DNA of 64,000 nucleotides from Citrus sinensis (Eukaryota; Streptophyta; Magnoliopsida; Sapindales; Rutaceae), in the NCBI RefSeq assembly GCF_022201045.2, contig NC_068563.1, forward strand, positions 25,083,001 to 25,147,000, read 5' to 3'. Position numbers and translations under genes: made by a program. Shown here piece after piece: positions 48,421-61,300 of the stretch. The stretch's first letter is position 1. Each line of letters starts with the position of its first letter. Under the pieces are notes generated by a model. It worked only from the letters and a program-made list of their open reading frames with translations. It ran no database searches and was not told the DNA's origin.

Positions 48421-49990
48421 ATTAGTTAACTGCCTCGAGGCGAGTGAACGAGAGAAGTACTTCCTCGGCAGTTGCTACTTCTTGTAAGTTAAAAACTCTC
48501 TCTCCACAGGTCCGCTAAATTTATAGCCGATATCCGTGTCACCAACGGAGAGGCCAGTTAATTCAGAGGCAATGAACGTTCGTTCTCGTCAGGGACTCAG
48601 GGCTTTGGAGGGTTTTATTTTTGCTCCAAAATAAAGGAAATAAAAATTCCACCCCAATCTTTTCTTTTTTTTTTAATAACACCCCACTTATTATTTTTAT
48701 TGTTGTAATTATAAGTTAAACCTCAAAATAACTGTATCATTCTTAGATTTTGTTTAGGATTGAAATTAAAACATCAAAAACTATTTATTTCAAAAATTAT
48801 GATTCATAATTTTTTTTTAAATATTTATTTCATAAGTTTTTTAATTTTAACAAACAGTTTCTAAAAACAAATTGGAAGTTGTTTTTCATAAGTAACTTAT
48901 TAAATAAGTTACTACACCTTTTTTAAGTTTTCATTATAATCTTAACATTTTAACCAAAAAAATAATTATTTCTTATTTTTCTACCAAGAAAATCTTAATA
49001 AATATATGGTAACCTGAAAATATCATATTGCCATAACTACTATAACTTATAGTCTACATGTGAATGAAAATTTAATCTAATAAGTTTGTATTTTATGTAT
49101 TTTACTTTTATTATTTATCATGAGAATCAATAAAACTTATAAATGATTACATAAATTTTCTTTGAACTATAAATAATTTTCATATGAAAGCTAACTATGG
49201 CTTTTGATACATGTGACAGACGATGCCAAATATGCAACATGGACGTCAAACATGAAATGAGAAGGAAAAGTTTCATTTTTTTTGGCTATATTCAAGATAT
49301 GCAATAATTCAAGTCAAACACGCAACATGTGATGTAATGCAATATATAATTTGCATGTGAAAAAAAAAATAGATGAAACATGTAACAATTGAGGTCAAAG
49401 ATATAATAACTGAGGTTAAACATGAGTACAATATAAATATGCAATAGATCATGTCCAACATGTAACAATTAAGATCAAATATGTAATACAGATGTCAAAC
49501 ATTTTTTGACTCTATTAAAGGCACGCAACAATTCAAGTAAGCGTGCAACAACTGAGATCAAACCTATAATATGAAATTAATGTTTGACGTCCTTCACAAC
49601 TTATCATCTCCCCGAAACTCCTACTATTTTAAAAGATGTTCCATAAAATATCTATTCCTTTTTATTGAAAATTTATTTCATTGTTTATTTGTATGGTTAT
49701 ATGAAAAGAAGGCTTTCTATGTACATTTAAAATTTAATAAAATTTGCCTCGAGACATTGTCTTACAAATTGATATATTATTATAAAAAAAATTGCTTTAT
49801 TAACATAAGTTTTATTAACATTAGTTAAGGTTTTATTAATAGAAGTTTGATTGTTTAGTAATGAATACAAATAAATTTTCTACTATTCAAAAAGATACAA
49901 GAAAGAGGTCCTAGTTTCAATTAAAGCCCACATTTAACTAATGAGCTGGAACAGTAGGAGAGTCTTTCTAAGGAGTGAGATAACCTGAAC
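48421..49990. other. BMS1 upstream region and AT-rich intergenic DNA
   Basis: The first about 150 bases are the BMS1 5' UTR/promoter on the minus strand, with no clear TATA box. From about 49200 to 49560 a loose repeat (CATGYAACAATTNAGGTCAAA variants) recurs several times. No gene was seen; the 85-codon frame at 49571-49828 has no recognisable domain. Confidence 0.5.
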
Positions 49991-50004
49991 TGCAATCTGC
50001 TAAA

Positions 50005-50590
50005 AGGATGGCTATGAAGAAGCAAAAGGAATGGAGTTCCCCACAATGTGAGTGGCTTAAAGCTAATGTAGACGCAGCCATTGATATTAGCAGTCAAACT
50101 GCAGGTTTGGTAATTATCATTACAGACTGATAGTTATGTGCAGCAGCTGCTATCAGAACTATAAAGGCATCATGGAGATGTGGCTTCTGCGAGGCTGCGG
50201 CTGCAGCTGCATGCGGGGGAATGCATGTTGCTATATAGACATGGGTGTCTCCATTAATTATGGAATCTAATTCTCAGGAGGCTGTGAATCTGATAAAGAA
50301 CTAGAAGAGCACCAGAGCAGAAATTTTCTGGGTGCTATCGGAAATCCAAAGACTACATGAAGAAGTTCAAAGAGTTCAAAGCTCAACACACCCCCAGATT
50401 GTGTAATACTAGTGTTCAGTCACTCCTAGCTAAGTTAGCATTCGAGAAGAATGATTCTATTATATGGTCGGAGACTCTTTAGCTAAGTTATCATTCGAGA
50501 AGAATGAATCTATTGTATGGTCCGAGACTCTCCCACACTAGTTGATTAAATGAAAGTTGTGTTTGGATTTCTCGAGAGAAAAAAAAAATG
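50005..50590 (+). pseudogene. LINE 3' fragment (RNase H-like domain, A-tail)
   Basis: Translation shows CEWLKANVDAAIDISSQTAGLV, related to the RVT_3 region GWLKINVDAATNIEKQFVGL of the LINE at 14.1 kb. It is followed by stops and ends in an A run at 50579-50588. Inside it a 54-bp unit (CTAAGTTAKCATTCGAGAAG ... GAGACTCT) is tandemly doubled at about 50430-50533. Inactive. Confidence 0.8.
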
Positions 50591-51499
50591 ACCACATACT
50601 TCATGGGATAAGAAATGACCAGATCATCAACTTCTTGGATTTATGAAAGAAATCTCAAACATCATTAAGGCGATTTATGCAGAAAAGATCGGTAAAAAGA
50701 ACAACATTAAGGCAATTTATGTAAAAATGATCAATAAAAAGAACAAAGATTAGTACAAAAACCACTTTATATGATGCCTAATGTGTGTTGAGCACATAAG
50801 TGAAGTGTTCAATGAGATGTAGACCTCGCGATAGATGACCTTGTAGCACGTGTTATGCGACACAGAAATACTAAATTAGAATAGGTAAGTTACAATCAAT
50901 AATATCTACATTTGGAATGCATGTATATGAAAATAAGAGCAGAATCATTAATGAATAAACGGCTATAGAAAATTAAAAACCAAATCCCAAGGAAACATTT
51001 TTAACAAAATCAAATGTACTTTTAATCTCTGATAAGCATAATAATGCTAAAAGACCAGGCAGATAACAGCTAACAAAGAAATTAAGGTGGCAGTTTACAG
51101 AGACAAACATTCGAAACAAACATATCAAAATAGGTTCAACAAATTTAAACGCATGCACATGCAGTCATCAGAACTCAAGTACTGATCTAGTGTTTTTCTT
51201 CAAATTTGATCTCCGCAGCAACATATCATTATCACCTGCCGTCAAAAACATAATTAAGAAAGCATCAAAACATAAATACTAATTAATGCTACTAAACATT
51301 TTACTATCACATAGTAAATGGACATACTGACTTAGCTAGATTCAATAAAACGTACACTTGGTCCAGAATCCAGAATTCTTATCCTACTGACCTATCAAAA
51401 TGTTGCATGAATTAAAAATGATTCGAGTTTAAACTTGCAAGGGCCAGCGGTTGAAAATTTATCCTATGCTGCTTTTTCAGGCTCCATCACCTTCACTTT
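50591..51499. other. Intergenic, with a 45-bp doubled motif at 50650-50745
   Basis: ATTAAGGCRATTTATG...AAAAAGAACA occurs twice in tandem. The right part may be F-box gene 3' UTR. No gene seen. Confidence 0.5.
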
Positions 51500-51510
51500 T
51501 TAACAACCAG

Positions 51511-53671
51511 CTAACCTGCACATATCAGAATAATCAAGCTAAAAAAATTAAAAATTCACTCAAAAAGAGACTTCATGCAACTTCTTTAAATTAAAAACTA
51601 ATACCTTTTGTCAAATCTTTTTCTTCCACTTCCCTTCTCTTTTGTCTTTTTTCATACTCATCCAAAGATAGCATAACCTGCATATATCAGAATAAATCCA
51701 GATAAAAATAATTAAGAATTTACTTAATTGAGACTTTATGCAACTTCTAACTTAGCCAGGCTCTTTAAACTGAAAACTTACACCTTTCGTCAAATACTCT
51801 GCTTCATCATTATGCAAATAAACGTATGTTTGTATACATATATTTTCATTTTAATATTTTAGATTTAGTGATGAACAGAAATAATTATATTGTGTTAATT
51901 ACCTCTTTTTCCTCTTCTTTGCTGCTGCTTTCTGCCTCTTCATCATCAATTTTTCTGAATGAAACAAGAGTCTCAATACAGATAGCTGAATCACGAGGAC
52001 CCTTTGGCACATTGTTTATCGATATGGGACCATGACCTAACTTATCTATCTGGTCATACCAGTATAGGTTCCAAGCTTCATTCTCCCCATTGTAAGTGTC
52101 CACCAGAATTTTGTCTTCACACTTGGAATAAGCCAACGGTTTGACAAAGTCACAACCATCACCAAATACTCCATTCTTGCGAAAAGAATGCCTCTCCCAA
52201 CTTACTGTCGCCTTTTTCTTATCATTGACAGTATCCTTCAATTGCCATATTTGACAAAAACTCCCATGGCCATCATCAACACAACTAACACATATAGATC
52301 CAGCTAATGGAAACAAAAACACAGCATATACATCTCCTGAAGTATCTATAGGAATTTTGCCACTGGAAATTTGTGCCGTTGAGAGATCAAAACTTAAAAT
52401 CAGATCTTGGACATCTTCCTGGGGACCTGATGCTACCAACCAATACAACCTACCATTTGAAAAACCAGCATCAGCACAGGAGGAACCAAGATAGAACGGC
52501 TTCTCAGTCTCATACTCTAGTGCATAGCCTTCTTTGAAACTATAAACTCGAATTTCTGTTCTCTCAATGTTCCCTCTTCTCTGAATCATCCTAACCAGCT
52601 TGTAGTCATCATCAACCGGATTATAACCAAATCCATCACAAACATCATCCTTGACATCGAACTCTCCAAGCCAAAAGCTTGTTATGTGATAATTTTCCTT
52701 AGTCGAAGGGTTATGCACTGCAATGCTTCCACTTGAATTCCTCAATGCAATCAGCCCATTGCATGATCCAATAAATGGAGTATCTGTTCCTTGTTCCCAA
52801 TCTGTGAAGGGCTGATCGATTTTCCTGAGTGGAATTTCCAGACTCGAGGTATTTGTTGTATCCAAGCTCCCGATAAACAACTGACCATACCAACTCTCTT
52901 CAGATGTTGAAACAGGACACACTGTATGAGTGAGAATTAAGTTGAGATTTGTGTTTGTTTCAACCGAGTGCTTCATGTGCTCCATTATGAACCTCTTGCT
53001 TTTGATTAATCCATAATAACTTTTAGAGACTGATTTGAAGCGTAATAACGTCTTCACTGAACATCTGGTGAGTACAGCCTCTTGAACATCCAAAGGAAAA
53101 CTACTATAGAAACATTAAAATAAATGGAAAAAATAATCATATTAAATGATGAAAAAAAAAAAACTGAAAGGAAAATAATATCTCAAACTTTGGCTCATAC
53201 CTTTGACCTTACCTCAGCTTTAGCGGTGTTATGGTAGTCAGCAGAAGGATTCATGATCTGCAAGGACCAGGATTCCAGATTCTAAAGCATTCATAAACGA
53301 ATACAACTCATACCTTTGACCTTCAACATTCTCAGTTTTGTCATTCTTTCCCTCTAAATCGATGTCCCCTAATTCTTCCAATACCTGGTCCTTTTTAGAG
53401 TAAATAAAGATAAAAATAAGAATTTACTTAATTGAGATTTGCAACTTCTAATTAGCAAGGTTCTTTAAACTGAAGACTTACATATTTTATCAAATATTTT
53501 TCTTCATTATTTTGAGAATGTGTCTGTTAATTCATATATTTTCATTTTAATTTATAACATAAATAATCACATTATATCATAGAAATAACCAATTAGGCCT
53601 TGGCTAACTACAAATGAAAGGTTAGATACCTCAGCTTTAGCGGTGTTATGGTAGTCAGCAGAAGGATTCAT
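51511..53671 (-). CDS. F-box protein with F-box-associated (FBA) domain
   Basis: F-box proteins select substrates for SCF (Skp1-Cullin1-F-box) ubiquitin ligases. My model: exon 1 53630-53671 (MNPSADYHNTAKAE), exon 2 53314-53390 (DQVLEELGDIDLEGKNDKTE...), exon 3 51903-53100, exon 4 51605-51677, exon 5 51511-51515 ending TAG, in total 464 residues with consistent phases. The F-box is the stretch SFPLDVQEAVLTRCSVKTLL followed by RFKSVSKSYYGLI, made by the exon 2-3 junction. Next come FIGSCNGLIAL and HNPSTKEN, and the FBA_1/FBA_3-like beta-propeller region (DGFGYNPVDDDYKLVRMI; SFDLSTAQISSGKIPI). The tail is acidic (DDEEAESSSKEEEKE). The large exon has no upstream ATG, which is why the start is placed in the small exon. 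Exon 1 occurs twice. The 5-base last exon is uncertain. Substrate unknown. Confidence 0.8.
53210..53306 (-). repeat. 97-bp exact copy of F-box gene exon 1 region (other copy 53627-53723)
   Basis: 53210-53306 is identical to 53627-53723, offset 417. Each copy holds the ATG, 14 codons and a usable GT donor. A 17-base piece CTCATACCTTTGACCTT also occurs on both sides of the proximal copy (about 53194 and 53307), which suggests a tandem duplication covering exons 1-2 followed by partial loss. Confidence 0.9.
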
Positions 53672-54145
53672 GATCTGCAAGGACCAGGATTCCAGATTCT
53701 AAAGCATTCATAAACGAATACAAATTCTATTCCATTTCGAATCTATTAACAGCAATAATAAAAAATATTTCAAGCATAAATCGCATAACAAAGCAAAACA
53801 GAGCAGAGATCACATAACAGACTAACAGATCATAACAGAGCACAAATCGCACAAGCAAAACAAAGTATAACAAAGCCGAAAGGCTCGAAACTCACAATTC
53901 ACGGCGGTTGATGATGATGAACACAGCGTCGCAGTTTTCAACAAGCCGCTGATGAGGATGAAGGTGTGTTATCAACCGTATCACAGCTCGAAGAATGGCA
54001 GCTGATGATGATGATGATATGGTGGTGGTGGTCATGATGAATAGAGCTGCGACGTCCGACGGTGGCGAAGCACCGTGATCAGGAGACGAGTTGAAGAGAA
54101 AGGGAACGTTGGCTCTGGTTTTTGAATGTTTCTATTTATATTACC
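53672..54145 (-). promoter_or_regulatory. 5' UTR and promoter of the F-box gene, TATA box near 54132-54140
   Basis: On the minus strand TAATATAAATAGAAAC (54130-54144) is a good TATA box, about 460 bases upstream of the start codon. Downstream GCCGTGAATT|GTGAGTTT near 53900 could be a donor of a 5' UTR intron. (GAT)n and (GGT)n microsatellites lie at about 54003-54032. Confidence 0.55.
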
Positions 54146-54969
54146 TACAATTTAAATAATATTTAAATAAGATACCCGCGTCCGGGTTCCGGATCTGCCT
54201 GTTCAGCTGAACTGCACCCGGCCGGATATATTCGGGTCAACAAGTCAATTCCGGATACCGGATTTCAAAACTTTCCGGAACGGGTTAAACTGCCATCCAG
54301 CCTCTAATAAAATAATAATGTTCCTGTTACCTTTAACAAGTCTTTTTTCTAATTTTTAATTAAAAATATTTGAATGTGCATAGCAATTGATAACGAAAAA
54401 ATTCAATAAACACATTAACATTTATTAAACGATTGTTTTAATTTTAGTCTGATTAAATTAATAAGTTCCTAACCATGCAATTTGAATTTGGTGTGGGTAA
54501 CTTTTTCCACCTGTGAGTCTGATATATATTTTTTTTTCCGTAGGAGATTTATATTAAAATTGATATTTTGGATAAGAATTTGATGGTTGAAGTCTGAACA
54601 GTTGGTTTTCCAATGAATGTTTGGGCTCATTAAGGCCTTTTTAGCTGAACTGAATAAAGGATGTGGCGTTATTGAGTCACACAACAAGAAGGAACCCATA
54701 TAAATGGAATATTCAGCCCCACCATTTTATCGCACAATCAGGGGCAGACTAGGATTTCATAATATTCCGAACTAAATTGAAATATCTATATTTAGAAATG
54801 AGCATAAAAATTTAAAAATAGAAACAAGTACATTGAATAAAGGGAGACATGAAGAATTTTATCCCTATAAATATATACTCTAAACAAAAATAATTATAAA
54901 AAAGAAAAAAAATAAAAGGCAATTCAAATATAGAAAAATTATTTTTCAATTATGAATCCTTATATAATT
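54146..54969. other. Intergenic DNA left of the MULE
   Basis: A GC-richer patch (54176-54300, repeated CCGGAT/CCGGGT words) followed by AT-rich sequence. CAGGGGCAGAC at 54739 resembles a hAT terminus, but I found no partner end. No gene. Confidence 0.45.
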
Positions 54970-55289
54970 GGGAAATTTACAAAAATAACCATTAATATTT
55001 TATTATTTTCGTAATTAACCCTCTCAACTTTTTTCTATCAACATTAGCCAAACACAAGCCTTTCTTCCCAAATTACCCTTCTTTACAGAACAAAACCAAC
55101 ATTGTTTCTCCCATCTCGCCAAACCAAAAGCAGCTTTTCATTCTTGAATCATAAGCCAACGGCGACCGCAAAAGACAACTGTAAAAGTGATATCCGATCA
55201 TAATCTATCCAAATTCAACACAAATCGACGTCACTTACTGGTATGAATTATTTTCTGAACTTACTGAACTGAGTCGGGTGAATCTGAAT

Positions 55290-55395
55290 CTGGCGACAGG
55301 CTGCCTGTCGCAGCAAAACCTGTCGCACCAGGTTTGGTGCGACAGGGTGCCTGTCGCACCAAGCTTCGGGCGACAGGTTGCCTGTCGCACCCACT
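55290..55395. promoter_or_regulatory. Left subterminal cluster of palindromic GGTGCGACAGG motifs
   Basis: About seven full or partial copies of GGTGCGACAGG or its complement CCTGTCGCACC lie within 105 bases, arranged as head-to-head pairs, just upstream of the transposase gene. A matching cluster is at 61638-61748. Likely transposase-binding or hairpin sites (inference). Confidence 0.75.
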
Positions 55396-55470
55396 CTTGG
55401 AGATTTATTAAAATTGTATTATTTTAATTAGGACTGAAATAAAATATTTTTTTTTTTAATTTCAGGCTTA

Positions 55471-58107
55471 ATGGATTCAGTTGTACTTGAATTGTGTTAC
55501 GATGGTTGGTGGGAGACATTAGAGAATGGCTGTATGGAGTACGTGAATGGTAAAAATCGAGCTTTTTTGGTTGGAAAAAATTACATGTTTGATCAGTTAT
55601 TGACAAGAGTATATGAGGTGTTAAAAATAAATCGTAATGACTATAGTATCACAATGAAGACAACTTTGAGGTCTAGTAACACATTATATCGTATATGTGC
55701 AATGCCCATGGATATATGTGATGATGAAATGGTGAGGGTTGTGTTGCATATGGCATCTGACGTAGCTAATTTTGGATGCATTCCTATATTCGTGACCACA
55801 TCACCTCGAGTTTCGAGCGAAGGTATTGAGCCACATGTCGATACAGAAACTTCGTTTAGAGCAAATATGTCTGGCCCCGATAATGATGAAGAGGTGTTGC
55901 CAAGGACAATATCACTGCAGCAATATTACTCTCCAATCCACGACAATTATGACAACATTGATGATAATGGCGTTACGTTACAGGATGTTGGAGCAACGGT
56001 ATTTCCAATAACAACGTCGTTGGAGCAACAATATTCTCCGTATCACAACAATGATTTTCGGGACAATGATGATTTTCATAATGAGACAGAGGGGGATAAT
56101 GTTTGTGCAAAACCTTCTAATAATACAAGGCGGGGCACTCGTTTCAATAATGATGGTGATGATGGAGGAGCCGGTCCTTCGAATGTTCCGTCGTTTCAGG
56201 ATGAGGATGAGTGTGAAGACAATACTCCTATGAATAACAGAGGCAATAGACCTATTCCTTCTATGGTTCGATCGAGAAGGAGAATTGACCCCCTTACAAG
56301 TCTTGCTCCAACTTTACCTTCGAACATGGTTGCTCCAAGCTTTGTTAGCAGTTGTGACTCAGATGATATCAGCGTGGGTAAGCTATTTGCTGAGAAGAAT
56401 GAGCTTATATTACAACTACGCAAGGTGGCCTTTAGAGATAAGTTTGATTTTAAGATTGCACGGTCTACTACGACACGTTTCGAGGCTCACTGTTGTTCAG
56501 AATCATGTAAATGGCGTATTCGAGCAACTAGAAGTTCGAACGAGCAACATGTTCCTTGGGTGGTGAAGAGAATTGATAATGTACACACTTGTCATAATGA
56601 GGTATTGGTTGATGGACGTCATCAACTAAGGAGCCGGGTTGTCGGTCATATTATCGCAGAAAAATATATTCAAGATAAGAGGATTTATACTCCCAATGAC
56701 ATAAGAGCAGATATGCAACAAGAATACGGTGTTCAGTTAACATACCAGCAGGCATATAGGGCGAGAGAAGTTGGTCTTGAAATAGTACGCGGCAACCCTG
56801 CAGAGTCATACAACTTGCTCCCTAAATACTCTCACGTACTAACTACAGCGAATGAGGGTACAGTCACTCACCTCGAGCAGGATGGAGATGGTAATTTCTT
56901 GTACTATTTTGTAGCACTCGGATCTTCCATCAAGGGGTTTATGCAGTACATTCGGCCTGTCATTGCTGTAGATGGTACTCATCTGAAGGGATTATATCGT
57001 GGAAGCATGTTCGTGGCAACATGTCTTGATGGTAACAATCAATTGTATCCGTTAGCCATTGGGATCATGGATTCAGAAAATAATGATGCTTGGGAATGGT
57101 TTATGATGAAGTTACATGGAGTGATTGGTGATAGACCTGAGTTGGTAATTATCTCTGATCGATGCACTGCCATAAGGAGAGCCGTTCTTAAAGTATTTCA
57201 CAATGCAACTCATGGCGTTTGTTTTTACCACGTCAAAGGTAACATTAAGTCACAATTTAGAATGTCCAAAGCTCTTTGGGATGAATTTGAGCCTGCCTTT
57301 ATTAATGCAGCAAAAGCATATGGCCACGAGGAATTTAAGAGACAACTTGAAGGGTTGTGGATGATCCACTCGGGTGCGGCTGATTACCTAGAAAATAATG
57401 TCGGTACGTGTAATTGGGCAAGGTCTCAGTTTGAAGGTAGGAGGTACAGCATTCTTACCACCAACATCGCGGAGAGTGTTAATGCTTTCATGAGGGAACC
57501 TCGAAAATTTCCTGTTACTCATCTTGTTGATCACTTCAGGAAAACATTGCAGCAATGGTTTTATGATAGAAAAATTGTGGCTGAATCCATGACTACTCGG
57601 CTAACAACATGGGCGGATGAAATAGTCACTGAGAGGAGAACTATAGCTGAAAGAATGATAGTTCGGCCGGTGTCTCCGCATCGCTTTCAAGTTATAGGCG
57701 GTGGGCTTAAGGAAGGGTTGGTTGACTTGCAAAAGAGAACTTGCTCCTGCAGAGTGTTTCAGCTTGATCAGCTTGTGTGTGCTCATGCAATTGCGGCGTG
57801 TCTAACACACCGGGTGGATTTTATTAACCTTTGCTCGGACTTTTACACTACAGAATAGTTGGCGATGGCTTATGCACAACCAGTGGAGCCAGTTGGTGAT
57901 GTGGCTGATTGGGAAGTTCCAGATGAAATTCAGGAGCTGCAGGTATACCCACCAGTTGAGGCACCGCCACCTGGACGTCGTAAAGAGCGCAGAATACCCT
58001 CGGCTGGCGAGGACGTTGACCGGCGAACTGTAAGATGCGGCCGGTGTCATGAACTTGGCCATAATCGTAAGCGATGTAAGAATCCTATTGCGTCGACTCG
58101 AAGTTAG
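55471..58107 (+). pseudogene. MULE transposase (MudrA type), one in-frame stop
   Basis: Transposase of the surrounding MULE. The ATG at 55471 starts an open frame of 795 codons. It contains an N-terminal PB1-like/MuDR-N region (LCYDGWWETLENGCMEYV), a variable Asn/Asp-rich linker, a MuDR DNA-binding domain (VGKLFAEKNELILQLRKVAF; CKWRIRATRS; HTCHNE), a MULE DDE domain with Asp501 (VIAVDGTHLKG), Asp563 (VIISDRCTA) and CFYHVKGN, and a SWIM zinc finger (CSCRVFQLDQLVCAHAIAAC). A TAG at 57856-57858 interrupts it. The same frame then continues LAMAYAQPVEPVGDV... to a CCHC knuckle (CGRCHELGHNRKRC) and stops at 58105-58107. Related proteins have Trp at the stop, so a TGG to TAG change removes the knuckle. 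The truncated protein keeps the catalytic and SWIM parts. Confidence 0.92.
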
Positions 58108-58327
58108 TTGTATTTTGTGTGTTATTCGTTGGTTAAAACTATTATTGTTTTTGTGTTACGTTGGTTAAAACTGTTATTGTTTTTTGTATTTCGTTGGTTA
58201 AAATTGTTATTATTCATAAAACTTTATTTTATTTTAAAGTTCAAAATGTGAGGCATTAAAATTATATAAAATTAAGTGCGGAAATTAAAAAAAATGTAAA
58301 TTTCAACATTGAAATTACTACATAGGT
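58108..58327. other. Short spacer between convergent MULE genes
   Basis: Contains a motif TTRTGTTACGTTGGTTAAAA repeated three times (about 58120-58210). It must hold both transcription ends. Confidence 0.6.
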
Positions 58328-61300
58328 CTACAATATAATATCGTCATTAAATATATCAACCGCAATCTTCTTTCTAAAGTACTCGACATGACTAGCGTTA
58401 AACTCCAACCTAAGCCCGAACATTAAATACATCGTAACCATCAATACAAAAACACCGCAATCGCCAGTTCCAGGCTCTTGTTGTGGCGCGCTCTTAACTG
58501 CGATAACTTTCCATGGGTCTTCACTCCGCAACTCAGGTCGTATATTGTAGAAGCCAACATATTCCAACCAGCGAGGGAATATAACTTCAAGTGGCTTGAA
58601 TTTCAACTTGTACCTTTTGTCGTCGCGAAATGTGAGTAATGAGTCATAAATCCAGACTTTATTTTTCCGAAAGTCAACTCGTGCTAGTACCCAATGCGCG
58701 CCGTCCAAGTTAACAGGGATGAGTAACTGCATATAAAAATTTAAAAACATGTTCGTTATATATGAAATTGAAATACAACAAAGAAAAAACAACTCCTCGA
58801 ATATTTTCATTATAGAACATGTGAAATGTAATAAAATACATACCATATCGACATCCGTCATTGATTTTGACATTGTGTGCTGTCGCCCACACAGATAACT
58901 ATTCAAGCGGTCGTCGAATACCATTGAATCGACTGCACAATTCCCGTTATTCCATAACTGATTCAAGAACACCTAGTACATAGATAACCAAGAAATGCAT
59001 AAATTAATTAAACTTAAAGGCAATAATTAAAGAAATTAAATAGTATTTGTAAGTTTTGTCGGCACGTTACCCAAAAAAATGTGTCCGTATGTGTGACACG
59101 TTGGAGTAAGGCATTTGGATACTGCCGTTGTTTCCCGCTAATCAAGCGGAGATACTCGTGAATATGCTGTAGAGAAACAGAAATATTATGATTTAAAAAA
59201 AAATTATACACAAATACACAACAGTATACACCACGAGGAAAATATAAATACCTCATCGCCTAGCCATCCCATCGAAGCTGTCCCCAAAATTATTTGAAAG
59301 AATGACCGCGGGTGCTGGACGTTCCGGCGGACTCTGATATCACCAGTGAACCATCGATCAAACTCAGCAAACCAACTAGAGTCCTCCAATCCTCTCAGCG
59401 GATTTACATCCACACTCGTACTCATGTCAATCGCATGCTCCATGATTTGGGGTCGAGGTAACCTCCGGACGTTCTGTCCTCGCCTGACCGGAGGAATCAT
59501 GTAAGGACTGTTATAAACATACGACAGTATGTACGCGCGGCCGAACTTACTAACGCCCGGAGGCACCTCTGTGAACACCTGCACGCTCTCCCCACTAACA
59601 TCCCCGTAGAAACTAACCAATGACGTGGGCGTAGACAAATTTTCATTGCCCACGTCAGTATACACTCCATAGTCATCCGGGGCCTGTACAATCGCCAAAA
59701 AGAACATATTAAATAATTATCAAATTAAAAGTTAAACGAACATAATTATTTAATATAAATTAGCTTACCGCATACGAGCGTGCAGTGGGAGAATCCTTAT
59801 TTGGACGTTTAGAAAATGTGTCGATGAAGCCAACAACGGTTTCTTTAAAATCTTTTAATTCTGACTTTATTTCATACACGTTACGATCAATCTTATCCAG
59901 CCGTCGTCGTACGTAATCATTAAACTGCTTTGTCCTCGACTAATACAAAAGAAAAAAATAAAACTTTAGAATAACAATAAAAAAATAATAACAACCAAAG
60001 TGAAAAATATCGTATATTATTTATAACCTCAGAATCCCGTGCGTCATCAGAGTTGTCTGTTTGCTGCTGGTCATCAACAGCCACCTCATCCTCAAAAGTG
60101 TCATGACGCTGCTCAAAAGCGTCATGACGCTGCTCAAAAGCGTCATGACGCTGCTCAAAAGCGTCATGACGCTGCTCAAAAGTGTCATGACGCTGCTCTG
60201 GTATTGGGTTTGGTATGTCGTCATGATCGTCATGCTCGTCCGATTGTCTTGTAACCGACGGCATCGCGTTGATTGAGGGTTGGTGCTGTATAAAGTATCA
60301 TTTAAAATTACTAAATGAAAAGTCAAAAATTTCGATAAAAAAAATTTTTGTACTTACAGTATACCGACCTTATGAACCCAGTCTGGAATGCTTGGCAAGT
60401 AATCCTTCACAGAGAGCCAATATTTTCTGCTACTCTCCTTTGAATTTGGCTCAAGAGTTTGTAAAACATCCGTCTGCCATAAATTTAATTGAAAAATTTA
60501 AGTAAGTAAACCCAACTTAAATTTAGTAAAGTTAAAAAAATAAGTAATACATATTACTTACAAGACGAGATTCGTCGTTGAAGAACGAATAAACCTCCGC
60601 AAAGTTGATTCTCGAAGACGCCATAGGCTTCCATTGCAGAATGCGGGGAATCTTACTCTTCGTTTTGACGACCCATGTTGATGGTAACCCTCCGATTGCT
60701 TCATAAATCCAAGCCTACAACAACCAAAGTGAAAAATCAAATAAAACAACTATCAAATATTTAATACTATAAAACTTATTAATAAACAAAAAAAGCACCT
60801 GCACCCCAGACGTAAATCCGTAAAGATTGTATTTTTCAATATTATGATCTGGATTTTTCAACCGAGTCTTCTTAAATTTCTCGTCTTTTTCGAACAGTGC
60901 ATTGTCAAGACTCTCATAAATCATTTCCCACGACAATAGACCCCATGGACGCTTTCGGAAGTACTGAATATCATCAACTTGGTCAAGCCAATCGAAATTA
61001 ATTTGACAGTGATTTTTTCTTGCATTTAGTACTCTGTCCGCAAAATAAAACATCGCAATCTTTAATGCGTCCATATCGTCTATTTCCTCGAAATTCAACT
61101 CCTTAAATACGGCATCAAATTGCTTCACATTAATCTTACGATGCACACCACCAAAATACGTATTCCGTAGCCTCTGCTCGATTTCATCATTTTTTTCATT
61201 GGTATCAACACCAAATGAAAGTCCAGTAACCAAGCACCATTCGACAATTGACAAGCGAATCAAATGCTTACCAATTTGAAACCATAACTGATCCTCACGG

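Noticed and set aside
49571..49828. 85-codon frame
   Set aside because: AT-rich, no domain, and no splice or promoter support.
54739..54760. CAGGGGCAGAC as a hAT end
   Set aside because: No matching inverted end or 8-bp duplication found around the MULE.
60039..60276. Repetitive plus-strand frames (HDAAQKR / MTLLKSV repeats)
   Set aside because: Antisense shadows of the EQRHDAF repeats in exon 4 of the minus-strand protease gene.
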